44,433 bases of DNA. Origin: Candidatus Parvarchaeota archaeon (GTDB lineage Archaea > Nanobdellota > Nanobdellia > Parvarchaeales > Parvarchaeaceae). A program made the position numbers and the translations under genes. The notes below the pieces were generated by a model, which searched no databases, was not told where the DNA came from, and saw only the letters and a program-made list of their open reading frames with translations. The stretch is from positions 1-44,433 of the forward strand of contig DAHXLI010000012.1 in assembly GCA_027366075.1 (NCBI GenBank), read 5' to 3'. Position 1 is the stretch's first letter, and each line of letters starts with the position of its first letter. This document shows, one piece after another, positions 31,078-39,648 of the stretch.

Positions 31078-32514
31078 TTATGCTTTAATACCTTTCCTGT
31101 AAATTTGCACTTTCTCTCCGAGAAAATCCAGAATCTGAGACTCTTTTGTTTTCAGGTTTACGACCGGCACTTTTGCGACTTCAGGGTCTACACCATATTT
31201 TTTCTGGTAGGAGGTCTGGTGCTGCCAGCAGGACGCGTTTATCAGTATAGTTTCCTTATATTTTGACACCAAGGTTTTGTGTATGTGCCCGGCTGCGTAT
31301 ATATCCGGTGTTTCGTCTATCACAAGATAATCCTGGGTCAACGGTATTACTTGGGTGGAGCCATGCGTCGGTGCGAGGTGTCTCGATTTTAACTGCAATT
31401 TCATTATCGCTGCAACGTCTTCCGTAGTCATCTTATTATATTTGCTTATCGTGTTTACGTAATACGTTATACTAAAGCCGTGGTACCCGAGTAAATTTGT
31501 TTTATGCCCGCTTACAACCAGGTTAACTTGATAAGGATTAGATAGGAATACCGCGTTCTCTAACTTGTACAGGTCGCCTCCAAAAAAGGCGTCTAACCTT
31601 GGTTGCGGTTCTGCTATGTGGGTAGCATCGTGGTTGCCCTGAGAGATTAGGATTTTTATGTGCTTTGGTATTCTGTCCAAAAAGGAATAAAGGGCACTGT
31701 ATTGCTCTTTTAGGTCAGTTATGTTAAGCTCTTTCTCTTGATCAGGGTATACTCCTATTCCGTCGACAAGATCGCCGGTTATTATGATAAATTTCGTGAG
31801 TTTTGCTATTTCCATATACTCTTCGATCTCCCCGTTTATCCATTTTATAAACTTTTCAATCGGTTCTTTCGCAAAAAGTTTTGAGCCTACGTGGATATCG
31901 GATAAAAATAGGGCGTAAGAGTCTTCTATCTCCAATGGTTTTCCGTCTCTTACTTGTATGTCCGGAAAAGTTATTTCGTTGACGAATATGGCGTCTTTAG
32001 ACTTCTTTCCTTTTATTATTACTACCTGGTCTTGCATAAGGTCCTGATTTATCGTGGAGGATATCGCCCTGTAAGACGAAACGTTGTCTTCTATGTCTAT
32101 TATCATGAATTTTTTAATCGGGCTTATGGACACGTTTGACACCATCGCTATTATTTTTACGTCTGATCCAGACGGCATGTTTTTTGCTTGTGAGATGGAC
32201 ATCAAACCGCTGCTCTCTTTGTTTACAAGCAGGTTTTTGATGCGATTAAACCTATCATTAAAATACGCCGTCCAGTCTGCTGGCTTAGAGGCCGAAGTCC
32301 CGCCCGCGTAATTCTTTATTATTTCGACGGAATATTCAGAATTATTATATGCTTCGGGGTACAGGTCGTGCAACGCGCGCTGGTCAAGAAAAGTTACGTT
32401 CTTTTCTCTTAATGTCTTTATTATTTCATCTACGTTTCCGATTTTAGCGCTTTGTATCGCGGCATCCACGAGTATTCCGTTGGAGAAAAATTTACTAAGT
32501 TCCTCTTCCTGCAT
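31078..32514 (-). CDS. polB: DNA polymerase D small subunit DP1
   Basis: 478 residues, the 3'-5' exonuclease and scaffold subunit of the archaeal replicative polymerase PolD. The OB fold (about 115-190) is followed by the calcineurin-like phosphoesterase domain with all metal motifs: SDIHVGS (205-211), TGDLVDG (246-252), QGNHDATH (292-299), the GYHG segment and GHIHK near residue 420. The exonuclease should be active. The N-terminal 100 residues are helical, including a probable short interaction domain. The large subunit DP2 is not in the window. It begins 54 bases after aIF1 on the same strand. Confidence 0.95.
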   Translation of the reverse strand: MQEEELSKFFSNGILVDAAIQSAKIGNVDEIIKTLREKNVTFLDQRALHDLYPEAYNNSEYSVEIIKNYAGGTSASKPADWTAYFNDRFNRIKNLLVNKESSGLMSISQAKNMPSGSDVKIIAMVSNVSISPIKKFMIIDIEDNVSSYRAISSTINQDLMQDQVVIIKGKKSKDAIFVNEITFPDIQVRDGKPLEIEDSYALFLSDIHVGSKLFAKEPIEKFIKWINGEIEEYMEIAKLTKFIIITGDLVDGIGVYPDQEKELNITDLKEQYSALYSFLDRIPKHIKILISQGNHDATHIAEPQPRLDAFFGGDLYKLENAVFLSNPYQVNLVVSGHKTNLLGYHGFSITYYVNTISKYNKMTTEDVAAIMKLQLKSRHLAPTHGSTQVIPLTQDYLVIDETPDIYAAGHIHKTLVSKYKETILINASCWQHQTSYQKKYGVDPEVAKVPVVNLKTKESQILDFLGEKVQIYRKGIKA

Positions 32515-32568
32515 AGCTATGGAGGTAAGTTATTATTTATAATTCTATTCTTGGGCAGGGTCGCATTA

Positions 32569-32871
32569 TTATACAAAAGACGATTCTGGAAAACCTAATT
32601 CTATGAGCATTTTCTTGACTTTATCGACGTGATCTCCCTGCAGTTCTATCGTGTCGTCTTTGTAAGTTCCGCCGCACGCCAGTTTATTTTTAAGTTGTTT
32701 TGTTATAGTTTTCAAGTCAGCTACTTTCGGGTCAAGACCGCTTATCATAGTAACCACTTTCTTGAACGAAACGCGCTTAGTGTATATCTTGATTTTCTGA
32801 TTTTCCTGAGAAATTGTGCCACAGATACAAAGATCCTTTGGCAATCCGCAAACTGAACAGACTTCTGTCAT
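32569..32871 (-). CDS. eif1: translation initiation factor aIF1 (SUI1)
   Basis: 100 residues. A short N-terminal zinc-knuckle (VCSVCGLPKDLCICG, four Cys at 5, 8, 15 and 17) precedes the SUI1 domain: TKRVSFKKVVTMISGLDPKV, LKTITKQLKNKLACGGTYKD and IELQGDHVDKVKKMLIELGF. It controls start-codon fidelity on the small subunit. In many archaea this gene lies between uL29 and Rpp29 in the ribosomal operon; here it heads the DP1-tmk strand. GAGAGGT lies upstream of the ATG as a possible ribosome-binding site, after a TATA-like TTTATTTAAT. Confidence 0.94.
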   Translation of the reverse strand: MTEVCSVCGLPKDLCICGTISQENQKIKIYTKRVSFKKVVTMISGLDPKVADLKTITKQLKNKLACGGTYKDDTIELQGDHVDKVKKMLIELGFPESSFV

Positions 32872-32987
32872 TATATTTTTTCCTTCTAACCTCTCATTAA
32901 ATAAACTATATTTTAATAGAGCTAAGCTAGTATAAATAGGCTTCTACCGAAATGCAAACCAAAGTTTGGCTTTTTGTTACGCAACCA

Positions 32988-32997
32988 ATATTTAAAT
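32988..32997 (+). promoter_or_regulatory. TATA-like box of argS
   Basis: ATATTTAAAT, a near-consensus archaeal box. It predicts transcription from about 33018-33021, which excludes the possible upstream start at 32952 and coincides with the ATG of a 9-codon frame at 33020. Confidence 0.5.
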
Positions 32998-33019
32998 TTG
33001 GCCGGCGCTTAACCTTAGA

Positions 33020-33049
33020 ATGGTCACCAATGGGGTTAAAAAGCAGTAA
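33020..33049 (+). other. possible leaderless 9-codon upstream open reading frame of argS
   Basis: ATG at 33020 begins MVTNGVKKQ and ends in TAA at 33047-33049, 1 base before the preferred argS ATG and out of frame with it. The TATA box puts the transcript start at about this ATG. It contains no arginine codon, so classical attenuation is not suggested. Confidence 0.3.
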
Positions 33050-33050
33050 A

Positions 33051-34934
33051 ATGGAAAGGTATCCAAACCTCATAACTGAAATATTAAAAGAAGCGACTTC
33101 CAGACTCGGCCTTAAAAATATTGATGAAACGCGACGTTATTTTAAGACGCAAACATATGGATACGGCGGCGACTTTTCGATAACTCTAGCCTTAAGGGAC
33201 AGCAAGTTGAACAAAATTCCTATAGAAAAGGCCGCTGGGGACATCAAGGCAAAGCTTGAAGGTTCAAAATTCATAAAAAGGACTGAGGTAGTTAATGGTT
33301 ACGTTAATTGCTGGTATGACTACACGAAGCTAGCAGAATATCTTATGGGCGGCATAAACGATGATTATGGGAAAAGTGATTATGGTAAAGATGAGAGGGT
33401 GATGGTAGAGCATACGAGCGTAAACCCAAATAAGGCGATACACATCGGACACGTAAGAAATTCTTCCATAGGAGACTCCTTGTCTCGTTTACTTAGATTT
33501 GCAGGGTATGATCTTACCGTTACGAATTATATAGACGACACCGGCGCGCAAGTAGCGGATAATGTGGTGGGGGTTAAATTTTTAAACCTACCCAGGAAAA
33601 AACCTGGCGTAAAAATAGACCATTACCTTGGTGATGAAGTGTATGTAAAGGTGAATAAACTTTATGAAGACGACCCGGCCCTCATGGAAAAAAGGGGCCT
33701 GGTCTTGAAAGCCATAGAAGAAGGGAACAACGAAATCGCTTTGCTAGCGAAGGACATGGTCATGGACGTGCTAAAAGCGCAACTGCAAACTCTTAGTCGG
33801 CTTGGCGTTTTCTTTGATCTAGTAAACTACGAATCGCACATATTAATGTACAAGTTTTGGGCCACCGCCTTCGCCCATATGAAGAGTGTAGGTGCGATAA
33901 AATTGGAGACGGACGGTAAAAAGAAAGGGTGTTGGGTCTTTAAGACCGCTCCGCCAGACGAAGATAAAATATTAGTGCGCTCAGACGGCACGGTCGTATA
34001 CGCCGGCAAAGACATCGCATACGCTATGTGGAAGCACGGGCTGCTCGATAGCGATTTCCGATATAAAAAAATGGAATTGCAAAAAAACGGCGAAGAATTG
34101 TGGACCACCACGCTGGACAAAGATTCCACGAAAACCCATCCGACATTCAACCACGTGAAGCATTCCATAAGCGTAATAGACATAAGGCAAAGCTACGAGC
34201 AAGCGGTTGTGAAAGAAGCGATAGAAAAACTAGGCAATGGGAAAGGCATCGACTACGTACACTACGAATATGGAGTAGTTGCACTGTCTCCGAATACAGC
34301 AAATAAATTGGGCGTAAAAGAAACGGAAGAGGGGGGCGCTTTCCAAATGAGCGGAAGAAAGGGAGTATATATAAACGCAGATAATTTTTTAGATAAACTT
34401 TATGAAACGCTGTTAGATGAGACTAAAAGTAAAAATCAAAATTTAGGCGAAACCGAATGCAAAGAGGTTGCAGAAAGCCTGGCCGTATCAACGCTAAGAT
34501 ATGAAATGATAAGAACTGATCCTAAAAAAATTATAGTATTTGACCTTGACGAGGCTTTAAAATTAGAATCGAAAGGAGCGGTTTACATTGATTACACACT
34601 TAGCAGGATGGCGGGAATACTTAGAAACTCGAATTCTAAAATAAAAACGTCTATGGCTATCCCTGAATTAAGTGATTTCGAAAAGCGGGTACTTTTGGAT
34701 ATTTTAAGATTCCCAGAAATCATAGAATCCGCAGCAAAGGCTCTCGATCTTACCGTCGTATCCGGATTTTTGTCTGAGTTCGCTTCAGATTTTAACGCTT
34801 TCTATACAAACACGACGGTTCTAAAAGCTGAAGAAAGTATAAGAGATTTTAGGCTTTGGCTCGTGACTGCCGCCAGAACGACTTTAATAAATGCGATGTC
34901 AACATTGGGCTTAGTCCCACTCGAAAGAATGTAA
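33051..34934 (+). CDS. argS: arginyl-tRNA synthetase
   Basis: About 627 residues from ATG 33051. A class I synthetase charging tRNA-Arg. The N-terminal Add-1 domain (about 1-115) is followed by VEHTSVNPNKAIHIGHVRNS with HIGH at 131-134, the family KMSKS-equivalent FQMSGRKGVYI, and the C-terminal anticodon-binding helices ending FNAFYTNTTVL and LGLVPLERM. In-frame ATG 33030 is an alternative; the codon at 32952 lies upstream of the TATA box and is unlikely. Arginase follows after 3 bases, so the two are an operon. Confidence 0.95.
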   Translation: MERYPNLITEILKEATSRLGLKNIDETRRYFKTQTYGYGGDFSITLALRDSKLNKIPIEKAAGDIKAKLEGSKFIKRTEVVNGYVNCWYDYTKLAEYLMGGINDDYGKSDYGKDERVMVEHTSVNPNKAIHIGHVRNSSIGDSLSRLLRFAGYDLTVTNYIDDTGAQVADNVVGVKFLNLPRKKPGVKIDHYLGDEVYVKVNKLYEDDPALMEKRGLVLKAIEEGNNEIALLAKDMVMDVLKAQLQTLSRLGVFFDLVNYESHILMYKFWATAFAHMKSVGAIKLETDGKKKGCWVFKTAPPDEDKILVRSDGTVVYAGKDIAYAMWKHGLLDSDFRYKKMELQKNGEELWTTTLDKDSTKTHPTFNHVKHSISVIDIRQSYEQAVVKEAIEKLGNGKGIDYVHYEYGVVALSPNTANKLGVKETEEGGAFQMSGRKGVYINADNFLDKLYETLLDETKSKNQNLGETECKEVAESLAVSTLRYEMIRTDPKKIIVFDLDEALKLESKGAVYIDYTLSRMAGILRNSNSKIKTSMAIPELSDFEKRVLLDILRFPEIIESAAKALDLTVVSGFLSEFASDFNAFYTNTTVLKAEESIRDFRLWLVTAARTTLINAMSTLGLVPLERM

Positions 34935-34937
34935 TTT

Positions 34938-35849
34938 ATGAAAGCCGCGCAACAAATCGTGGAGATCATAAGTGTACCGACGTCTCTTGGGGGGAACGTC
35001 AAAGGTTCTGAGCTAGGCCCATCGGCGATAAAAAAGGCTGGGCTTATGGACTCGCTTAGAGAGATCGGCTTTGAGGTAAAAGAAGGCGAGGATATACGAC
35101 CAGAAATAGACGCACGATGTAAGATAGACCCAAAAGCGAGACACATAAACGAAATATTGATGACTGATAAAATTGTCGCTGATGCGGTTCATAGCGCTAT
35201 AAAATCGAAACGGTTTCCGTTGCTCTTGGGCGGTGACCATTCTATCGCCATTGGTTCAATTGTCGGCCTTTCAAGGTCATTTGATAATCTTGTAGGTATC
35301 ATATATTTCGACGCTCACGGCGATTTCAATACGCCGGATACCACGCCGAGTGGAAACGTGCACGGGATGCCACTGGCCCTGGTCTCTGGCCAATATAATA
35401 AAGTACTGCCATTGGACATGAAAAAACCGATAGACCCAAAAAATATAGTTATAATCGGCGCAAGAGATATAGACCAAGAAGAAAAAATCCTTCTAAAAAA
35501 GGCCGGAGTCCACGTGATCGAGATGGCGGACATAAAAACCTGTGGGATAAAAAAAATTATTGCTGAGGCAATAGAAATAGCTGGAAAAAATGGTAGACGT
35601 GTACACTTAAGCGTAGACATAGACGTTCTTGATCCGAGCATCGCCAGCGGGACTGGAACTCCGGTGTCTGACGGCCTTGATCTTACAGATATGAAAAGTG
35701 CAATGTCGCTCCTGGGGGCGTCTGGATGCGTCGGTTCTTTTGAATTGGCGGAAGTAAACCCCCTAAAAGACCGAGATGACACTACTGCCTCGATTGCGGT
35801 CCAACTAATAAAGTCGTTTTTTGACGGGCGAATAGTCTACAAGCGCTAA
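34938..35849 (+). CDS. rocF: arginase
   Basis: 303 residues, ureohydrolase family with a binuclear manganese site. Metal motifs: LLGGDHSIAIGS, YFDAHGDFN and SVDIDVLDPS. The loop PSGNVHGMPLALVSG is the arginase rather than agmatinase form, and TGTPVSDGL is also typical. It would hydrolyse arginine to ornithine and urea in the cytoplasm. No ornithine aminotransferase, carbamoyltransferase or urease is nearby, so the fate of ornithine is not visible. It is coupled to argS with a 3-base gap, an unusual pairing of arginine use and arginine breakdown. Confidence 0.9.
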   Translation: MKAAQQIVEIISVPTSLGGNVKGSELGPSAIKKAGLMDSLREIGFEVKEGEDIRPEIDARCKIDPKARHINEILMTDKIVADAVHSAIKSKRFPLLLGGDHSIAIGSIVGLSRSFDNLVGIIYFDAHGDFNTPDTTPSGNVHGMPLALVSGQYNKVLPLDMKKPIDPKNIVIIGARDIDQEEKILLKKAGVHVIEMADIKTCGIKKIIAEAIEIAGKNGRRVHLSVDIDVLDPSIASGTGTPVSDGLDLTDMKSAMSLLGASGCVGSFELAEVNPLKDRDDTTASIAVQLIKSFFDGRIVYKR

Positions 35850-35873
35850 AAATACGGCCTCTTTAATTATTAT

Positions 35874-35900
35874 TTTAATCACTTTTAAGTAAGTACAGTA
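35874..35900 (+). promoter_or_regulatory. candidate promoter element shared with the relE-like gene (copy 2)
   Basis: TTTAATC followed by the 20-base block at 35881-35900, 18 of 20 identical to 4702-4721. It ends 32 bases before the ATG of the acetyl-CoA synthetase gene, close to the spacing of copy 1. A weak TATA-like CTTTAATC (35904-35911) follows. Confidence 0.4.
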
Positions 35901-35932
35901 AACCTTTAATCCTTTAATCTCATATAAAGTCT

Positions 35933-37987
35933 ATGGACTTCAGCAAATTATTCAATCCAGAGAGCATCGCCATTGTCGGGGCGTCTAGAGACCCAAGTAA
36001 GGTTGGAAGTGTGATATTAAAAAATCTTAGGATCACTTACCGCGGTAAAATCTTCCCAATAAATCTTAACACCGACGAGATACAGGGATTAAAAGCATAT
36101 AGAAAAGTGTCTGAGGTAAAAGAGCCTATAGACCTTGCAGTCATAGCTATACCGGCAGAAGGCGTACTATCCGTACTAAAGGGGTGTGAGAGGAAAAAAA
36201 TCAGGTTTGCGATAATAATAAGCGCTGGCTTTAAGGAGTCTGGAAACGCCGGTATGAAACTTGAAGAGGACGTAAAAAAATTCATTAAGACTGCAAAAAT
36301 AAGAGTCATAGGCCCAAACTCTCTCGGCGCGATAAACACTTCTCCAGCATATAACGCTACCTTTATAGATCCCAATTCAAAACCAATGGAAGGGAACACC
36401 GCCTTTATTTCTCAAAGCGGTGCACTCCTAAGTGCGATAATCGATGATGCTACATTGGAAAAAATCGGGTTCAGCAAGATAATAAGCATAGGAAACGCGG
36501 TCGACATCGACGAAGCTGACATGCTAAACGTACTATTGAACGATGAAAAGACCGGCGCTATAACGCTTTACGTCGAAGGACTGGAAGACGGCCAGAAATT
36601 TATAAAAAACGCGATAGAAGTATCGAAAAAGAAACCGATAATAGCGTTAAAGGGGGGAAAATCCAGAATCGGGGCCGTTGCTGCAGAGTCGCACACCGGC
36701 GCCTTGACGGATAACAACATGAGTTATGACCTTGCATTCAGCAAGGCAGGGGTGATATCTGTCGACAACATAGACGATCTTTTCAATTTCATGAGGGACG
36801 CGCCGACGCTAAAAATAAAAACTGACGAAGTTATCATAGTCACGAACGCCGGAGGGGGGGGCGTTATAACTACTGACGCGATCAGCGCCGCTAACTTGAA
36901 ACTTGTTAAATTAAGCAATAACATAGTCAATGAGCTTACTAAAGTTCTGCCAAAAGAAGCCAGCCTCCACAACCCTATAGATATACTTGGGGATGCCACG
37001 CCAGAAAGATACAAAGAGACCCTGGAAATCGTTTCTAAACTTAACAAACCGATAATAGTCATATTCTCACCACAAGAGACTTCGCTCCCTATAGAGACTG
37101 CAAAGGAGATATCAGAGATACAGATGCAAAATAGGGACCTCCCCATACTCCCCGTATTTTTAGGCGGCGCCAGAATAGAAAAGGCAAAGAGGTTCCTGAG
37201 AGAGAACGGGATCCCAGCTTACAGTTACCCGAACGAGGCCGTCGATATAATAAGGGGACTTTACATCTACGGGACATTTACTCCGCCGGTCTATTCTACC
37301 TATGATAAAACAAGGACAAAACCCCCTAAGGTTTCTTCGAAAGAGAACCTGTTTGGGCTGCACTCAAAGGACGTTTTCGACAAGATCGGGATAAAAACCG
37401 CGTATGGCGTGCTCTTCAAAAACGAGACGGAGCTGCAAAAGGCAATCAAAAAGATCGGGTACCCTTGCGTACTTAAAATCGCATCGAATACTATCGCTCA
37501 CAAAGGCGAAGTCGGCGGGGTCATTTTGGGGATAAAGAGTGATGAAGACCTTAAAAAGGCGTTCGCTTCCCTAAAAACAAAAGTGAGCGAGAATCATTTA
37601 AAAATAGACGGGTATGAATTATACGAAGACGCAAATAAAGAGAACCGTCAAAACATCGAAATACTTCTTGGCGCACACAGAGACCCGCAATTTGGCGCGC
37701 TTATAGGGATCGGCCTTGGCGGCGAGTATGCGACTTTGCTGAACGAAACGGAATTTATGCTGGCCCCTATATCGGATAAGGACATTTCTGAATTTAGGAA
37801 CTCTAAGATAGGCAAGATAATCTCTGCGGCCGCTAAACATAAAGTTTTTGACGAGCTGATCGATTACTTGATAAAGATATCTAAGCTTATGGACGCCAAT
37901 CCACAGATAAAAAACATAGACATAAACCCCATAATGATGTTCGAGGACAGCGTGATTGCTACTGATTTCAAGATATACAATTCATAA
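35933..37987 (+). CDS. acd: acetyl-CoA synthetase (ADP-forming), alpha-beta fusion
   Basis: 684 residues. It converts acetyl-CoA, ADP and phosphate to acetate, CoA and ATP, the main energy-conserving step of acetate-forming archaea. The CoA-binding domain begins FNPESIAIVGASRDPSKVG. The ligase domain has GPNSLGAINT, FISQSGALLSAI and the phosphohistidine loop AAESHTGAL with His254. The ATP-grasp (beta) domain occupies about 470-684 (GIKTAYGVLF, GYPCVLKIASNTIAHKGEVG, IGIGLGGEYATLL, DINPIMMFEDSVIATD). Subunits are separate in some archaea but fused here. It could equally use other acyl-CoAs. It converges on metS with a 7-base gap. Confidence 0.94.
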   Translation: MDFSKLFNPESIAIVGASRDPSKVGSVILKNLRITYRGKIFPINLNTDEIQGLKAYRKVSEVKEPIDLAVIAIPAEGVLSVLKGCERKKIRFAIIISAGFKESGNAGMKLEEDVKKFIKTAKIRVIGPNSLGAINTSPAYNATFIDPNSKPMEGNTAFISQSGALLSAIIDDATLEKIGFSKIISIGNAVDIDEADMLNVLLNDEKTGAITLYVEGLEDGQKFIKNAIEVSKKKPIIALKGGKSRIGAVAAESHTGALTDNNMSYDLAFSKAGVISVDNIDDLFNFMRDAPTLKIKTDEVIIVTNAGGGGVITTDAISAANLKLVKLSNNIVNELTKVLPKEASLHNPIDILGDATPERYKETLEIVSKLNKPIIVIFSPQETSLPIETAKEISEIQMQNRDLPILPVFLGGARIEKAKRFLRENGIPAYSYPNEAVDIIRGLYIYGTFTPPVYSTYDKTRTKPPKVSSKENLFGLHSKDVFDKIGIKTAYGVLFKNETELQKAIKKIGYPCVLKIASNTIAHKGEVGGVILGIKSDEDLKKAFASLKTKVSENHLKIDGYELYEDANKENRQNIEILLGAHRDPQFGALIGIGLGGEYATLLNETEFMLAPISDKDISEFRNSKIGKIISAAAKHKVFDELIDYLIKISKLMDANPQIKNIDINPIMMFEDSVIATDFKIYNS

Positions 37988-37994
37988 TTATAAA

Positions 37995-39461
37995 CTACTG
38001 CTTGACTTCGATTTTCTCGAATAAATTCTTGCCTCTTTTTACTTTGCCGTCGAATGTGACGAATTTGCATTCATTTATAGAGCCGAGCTTTACGCCAAGT
38101 TGATTTTGCATACTTTCACTAGTCTCTGGAAGAAATGGATATAAAAGTATCGAGATTATCCTCAAAGCTTCTAGAGCATTGTTCAGTACCGCACCAAGTC
38201 TGGCGCCGCCCAATCTCCAAGGCTCCGTGTCGTTTATGTATTTGTTTACGCTGCGCACAAACGTCCATATTTCGTTTAAAGCGCCGTTTACATCGTAAAC
38301 TTCGAATAGTTCTTTTATTCTGCTCATGTCAAGATTATCGGCGATCTCCTCTTCTCCTTCTATCTTTCCTTTGAATTTTTCGGCTAGCGTAAGCGTTCTT
38401 GCTACTAGATTGCCTAAGTCTGCAAGCAATTCTCCGTTTATTCTCGAGACTAGTCCGCTCTCAGAAAAGTCTCCGTCTTCCCATATAGGTTTTTCTTTTA
38501 TAAGGAAATATCTGAGTGCATCTGCGGAATATTTTCTTGCTAGTTCAACAGTATCTACGACGTTCCCGATAGATTTGCTCATTTTCTTGCCTTCTACTGT
38601 CCACCACCCATGTGAGACGATAGTTTTTGGTAGGTCTATCCCTGCCGCCAGCAACATAGCCGGCCAGATGACTGCGTGAAACCAGGTTATCTCCTTTCCC
38701 ACCATATGGACGTCTGCTGGCCAGAATTCAATAAATTTTCCGCCGTTTGGCCAACCAAGTGCGCTTATGTAATTTAGAAGCGCATCAAACCAAACATATA
38801 CGGTTTGCTCTTTGTCGAGTTCGAAAGGTATCCCCCACGTCACTGACTTTCTGGTTATGTCTAAATCCTTAATGTCTCCTTTAAGGCGGTTGACTATTTC
38901 TTTTAATCTCGAGGGGGGTTTTATAAAATCCTGGTCCTCTTCAAATATTCTTAGAAGATCATCCTTGTATCTACTTAAAGCAAAGAAGTAAGCATCCTCT
39001 TTTACTTTTTGTACGTCTCTGCCGCATTCGGGACATTTTCCATCGTTTAATTCCATTTCTGTTATAAAAGTCTCGTCTGGAACGCAGTACCAGCCTTCGT
39101 AGATTCCCTTGTAGATGTCTTTGTTGTCCCAGATGCGGGTTATGAATTCAGAAACCGCCTTCTCATGTTCTTTATCTGTAGTTCGTATGAATTTGTCGAA
39201 AGAGATGTTCAAGGCTTTCCATGTTTCGATATACGTGTTTGCGACTTCGTCAACAAATTCCTTTGGGGTCTTACCGGCTTCTTTAGCGGCTTTTTCTATT
39301 TTTGTACCGTGTTCGTCTGTGCCAGTTAGAAAAAAGACATCTTTTCCTAACAGCCTATTCCAGCGAGCCAAAATGTCCGCTATTATTGTCGTATACGCGT
39401 GGCCTATGTGGGGTTTTGCTGTAACATAATAAATCGGTGTAGTTACGTAAAATGTTTCCAT
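37995..39461 (-). CDS. metG: methionyl-tRNA synthetase, bacterial-like
   Basis: 488 residues. A class I synthetase charging both methionine tRNAs. FYVTTPIYYVTAKPHIGHAY has HIGH at 18-21, KMSKS is at 293-297, and the zinc knuckle is reduced to WYCVPDE...KCPECG. The sequence (FLTGTDEHGTKIEKAAKEAG, IRTTDKEHEKAV, YKGIYEGWYCVPDETF) is of the bacterial MetRS type, not the archaeal ITSALPYANG type, which suggests transfer from bacteria. The anticodon-binding helices end at about 470; there is no C-terminal tRNA-binding extension. Initiator tRNA lies 23 bases upstream on the same strand. Confidence 0.95.
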   Translation of the reverse strand: METFYVTTPIYYVTAKPHIGHAYTTIIADILARWNRLLGKDVFFLTGTDEHGTKIEKAAKEAGKTPKEFVDEVANTYIETWKALNISFDKFIRTTDKEHEKAVSEFITRIWDNKDIYKGIYEGWYCVPDETFITEMELNDGKCPECGRDVQKVKEDAYFFALSRYKDDLLRIFEEDQDFIKPPSRLKEIVNRLKGDIKDLDITRKSVTWGIPFELDKEQTVYVWFDALLNYISALGWPNGGKFIEFWPADVHMVGKEITWFHAVIWPAMLLAAGIDLPKTIVSHGWWTVEGKKMSKSIGNVVDTVELARKYSADALRYFLIKEKPIWEDGDFSESGLVSRINGELLADLGNLVARTLTLAEKFKGKIEGEEEIADNLDMSRIKELFEVYDVNGALNEIWTFVRSVNKYINDTEPWRLGGARLGAVLNNALEALRIISILLYPFLPETSESMQNQLGVKLGSINECKFVTFDGKVKRGKNLFEKIEVKQ

Positions 39462-39484
39462 GTTGGCGACTCCAGATAATATTA

Positions 39485-39559
39485 TAGCGGGGAGAAGATT
39501 TGAACTTCTGACCTTCGGGTTATGAGCCCGACGAGCACTCCTGGCTGCTCCACCCCGCT
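39485..39559 (-). tRNA. initiator tRNA-Met (anticodon CAT)
   Basis: A 75-base cloverleaf on the minus strand. AGCGGGG pairs with CCCCGCT, giving the A1-U72 pair of archaeal initiators, with discriminator A. The anticodon stem TCGGG/CCCGA has the three G-C pairs required for initiation and encloses CTCATAA; CAT is complementary to 39522-39524. The T arm AGAAG/CTTCT encloses TTCAAAT. No intron, no encoded CCA. The TATA-like TATTAAATC (about 39585-39593) lies about 29 bases upstream. MetRS follows after 23 bases and may be read through. Confidence 0.96.
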
Positions 39560-39583
39560 ATCTACAATAATTAGATTACATTA

Positions 39584-39593
39584 AGATTTAATA
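39584..39593 (-). promoter_or_regulatory. TATA-like box of the initiator tRNA (and probably metG)
   Basis: Minus-strand TATTAAATCT is centred about 29 bases before the tRNA 5' end. No separate box is visible in the 23 bases between tRNA and metG. Confidence 0.45.
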
Positions 39594-39648
39594 CTTCTTA
39601 TATCTTTAACTAGCAAATATAAAGTGATGACGTTTATAATAATTGACT

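Noticed and set aside
32952..33050. Longer N-terminus for ArgRS starting at 32952
   Set aside because: The best TATA box lies at 32988-32997, inside that extension, and the added residues do not resemble the family N-terminus.
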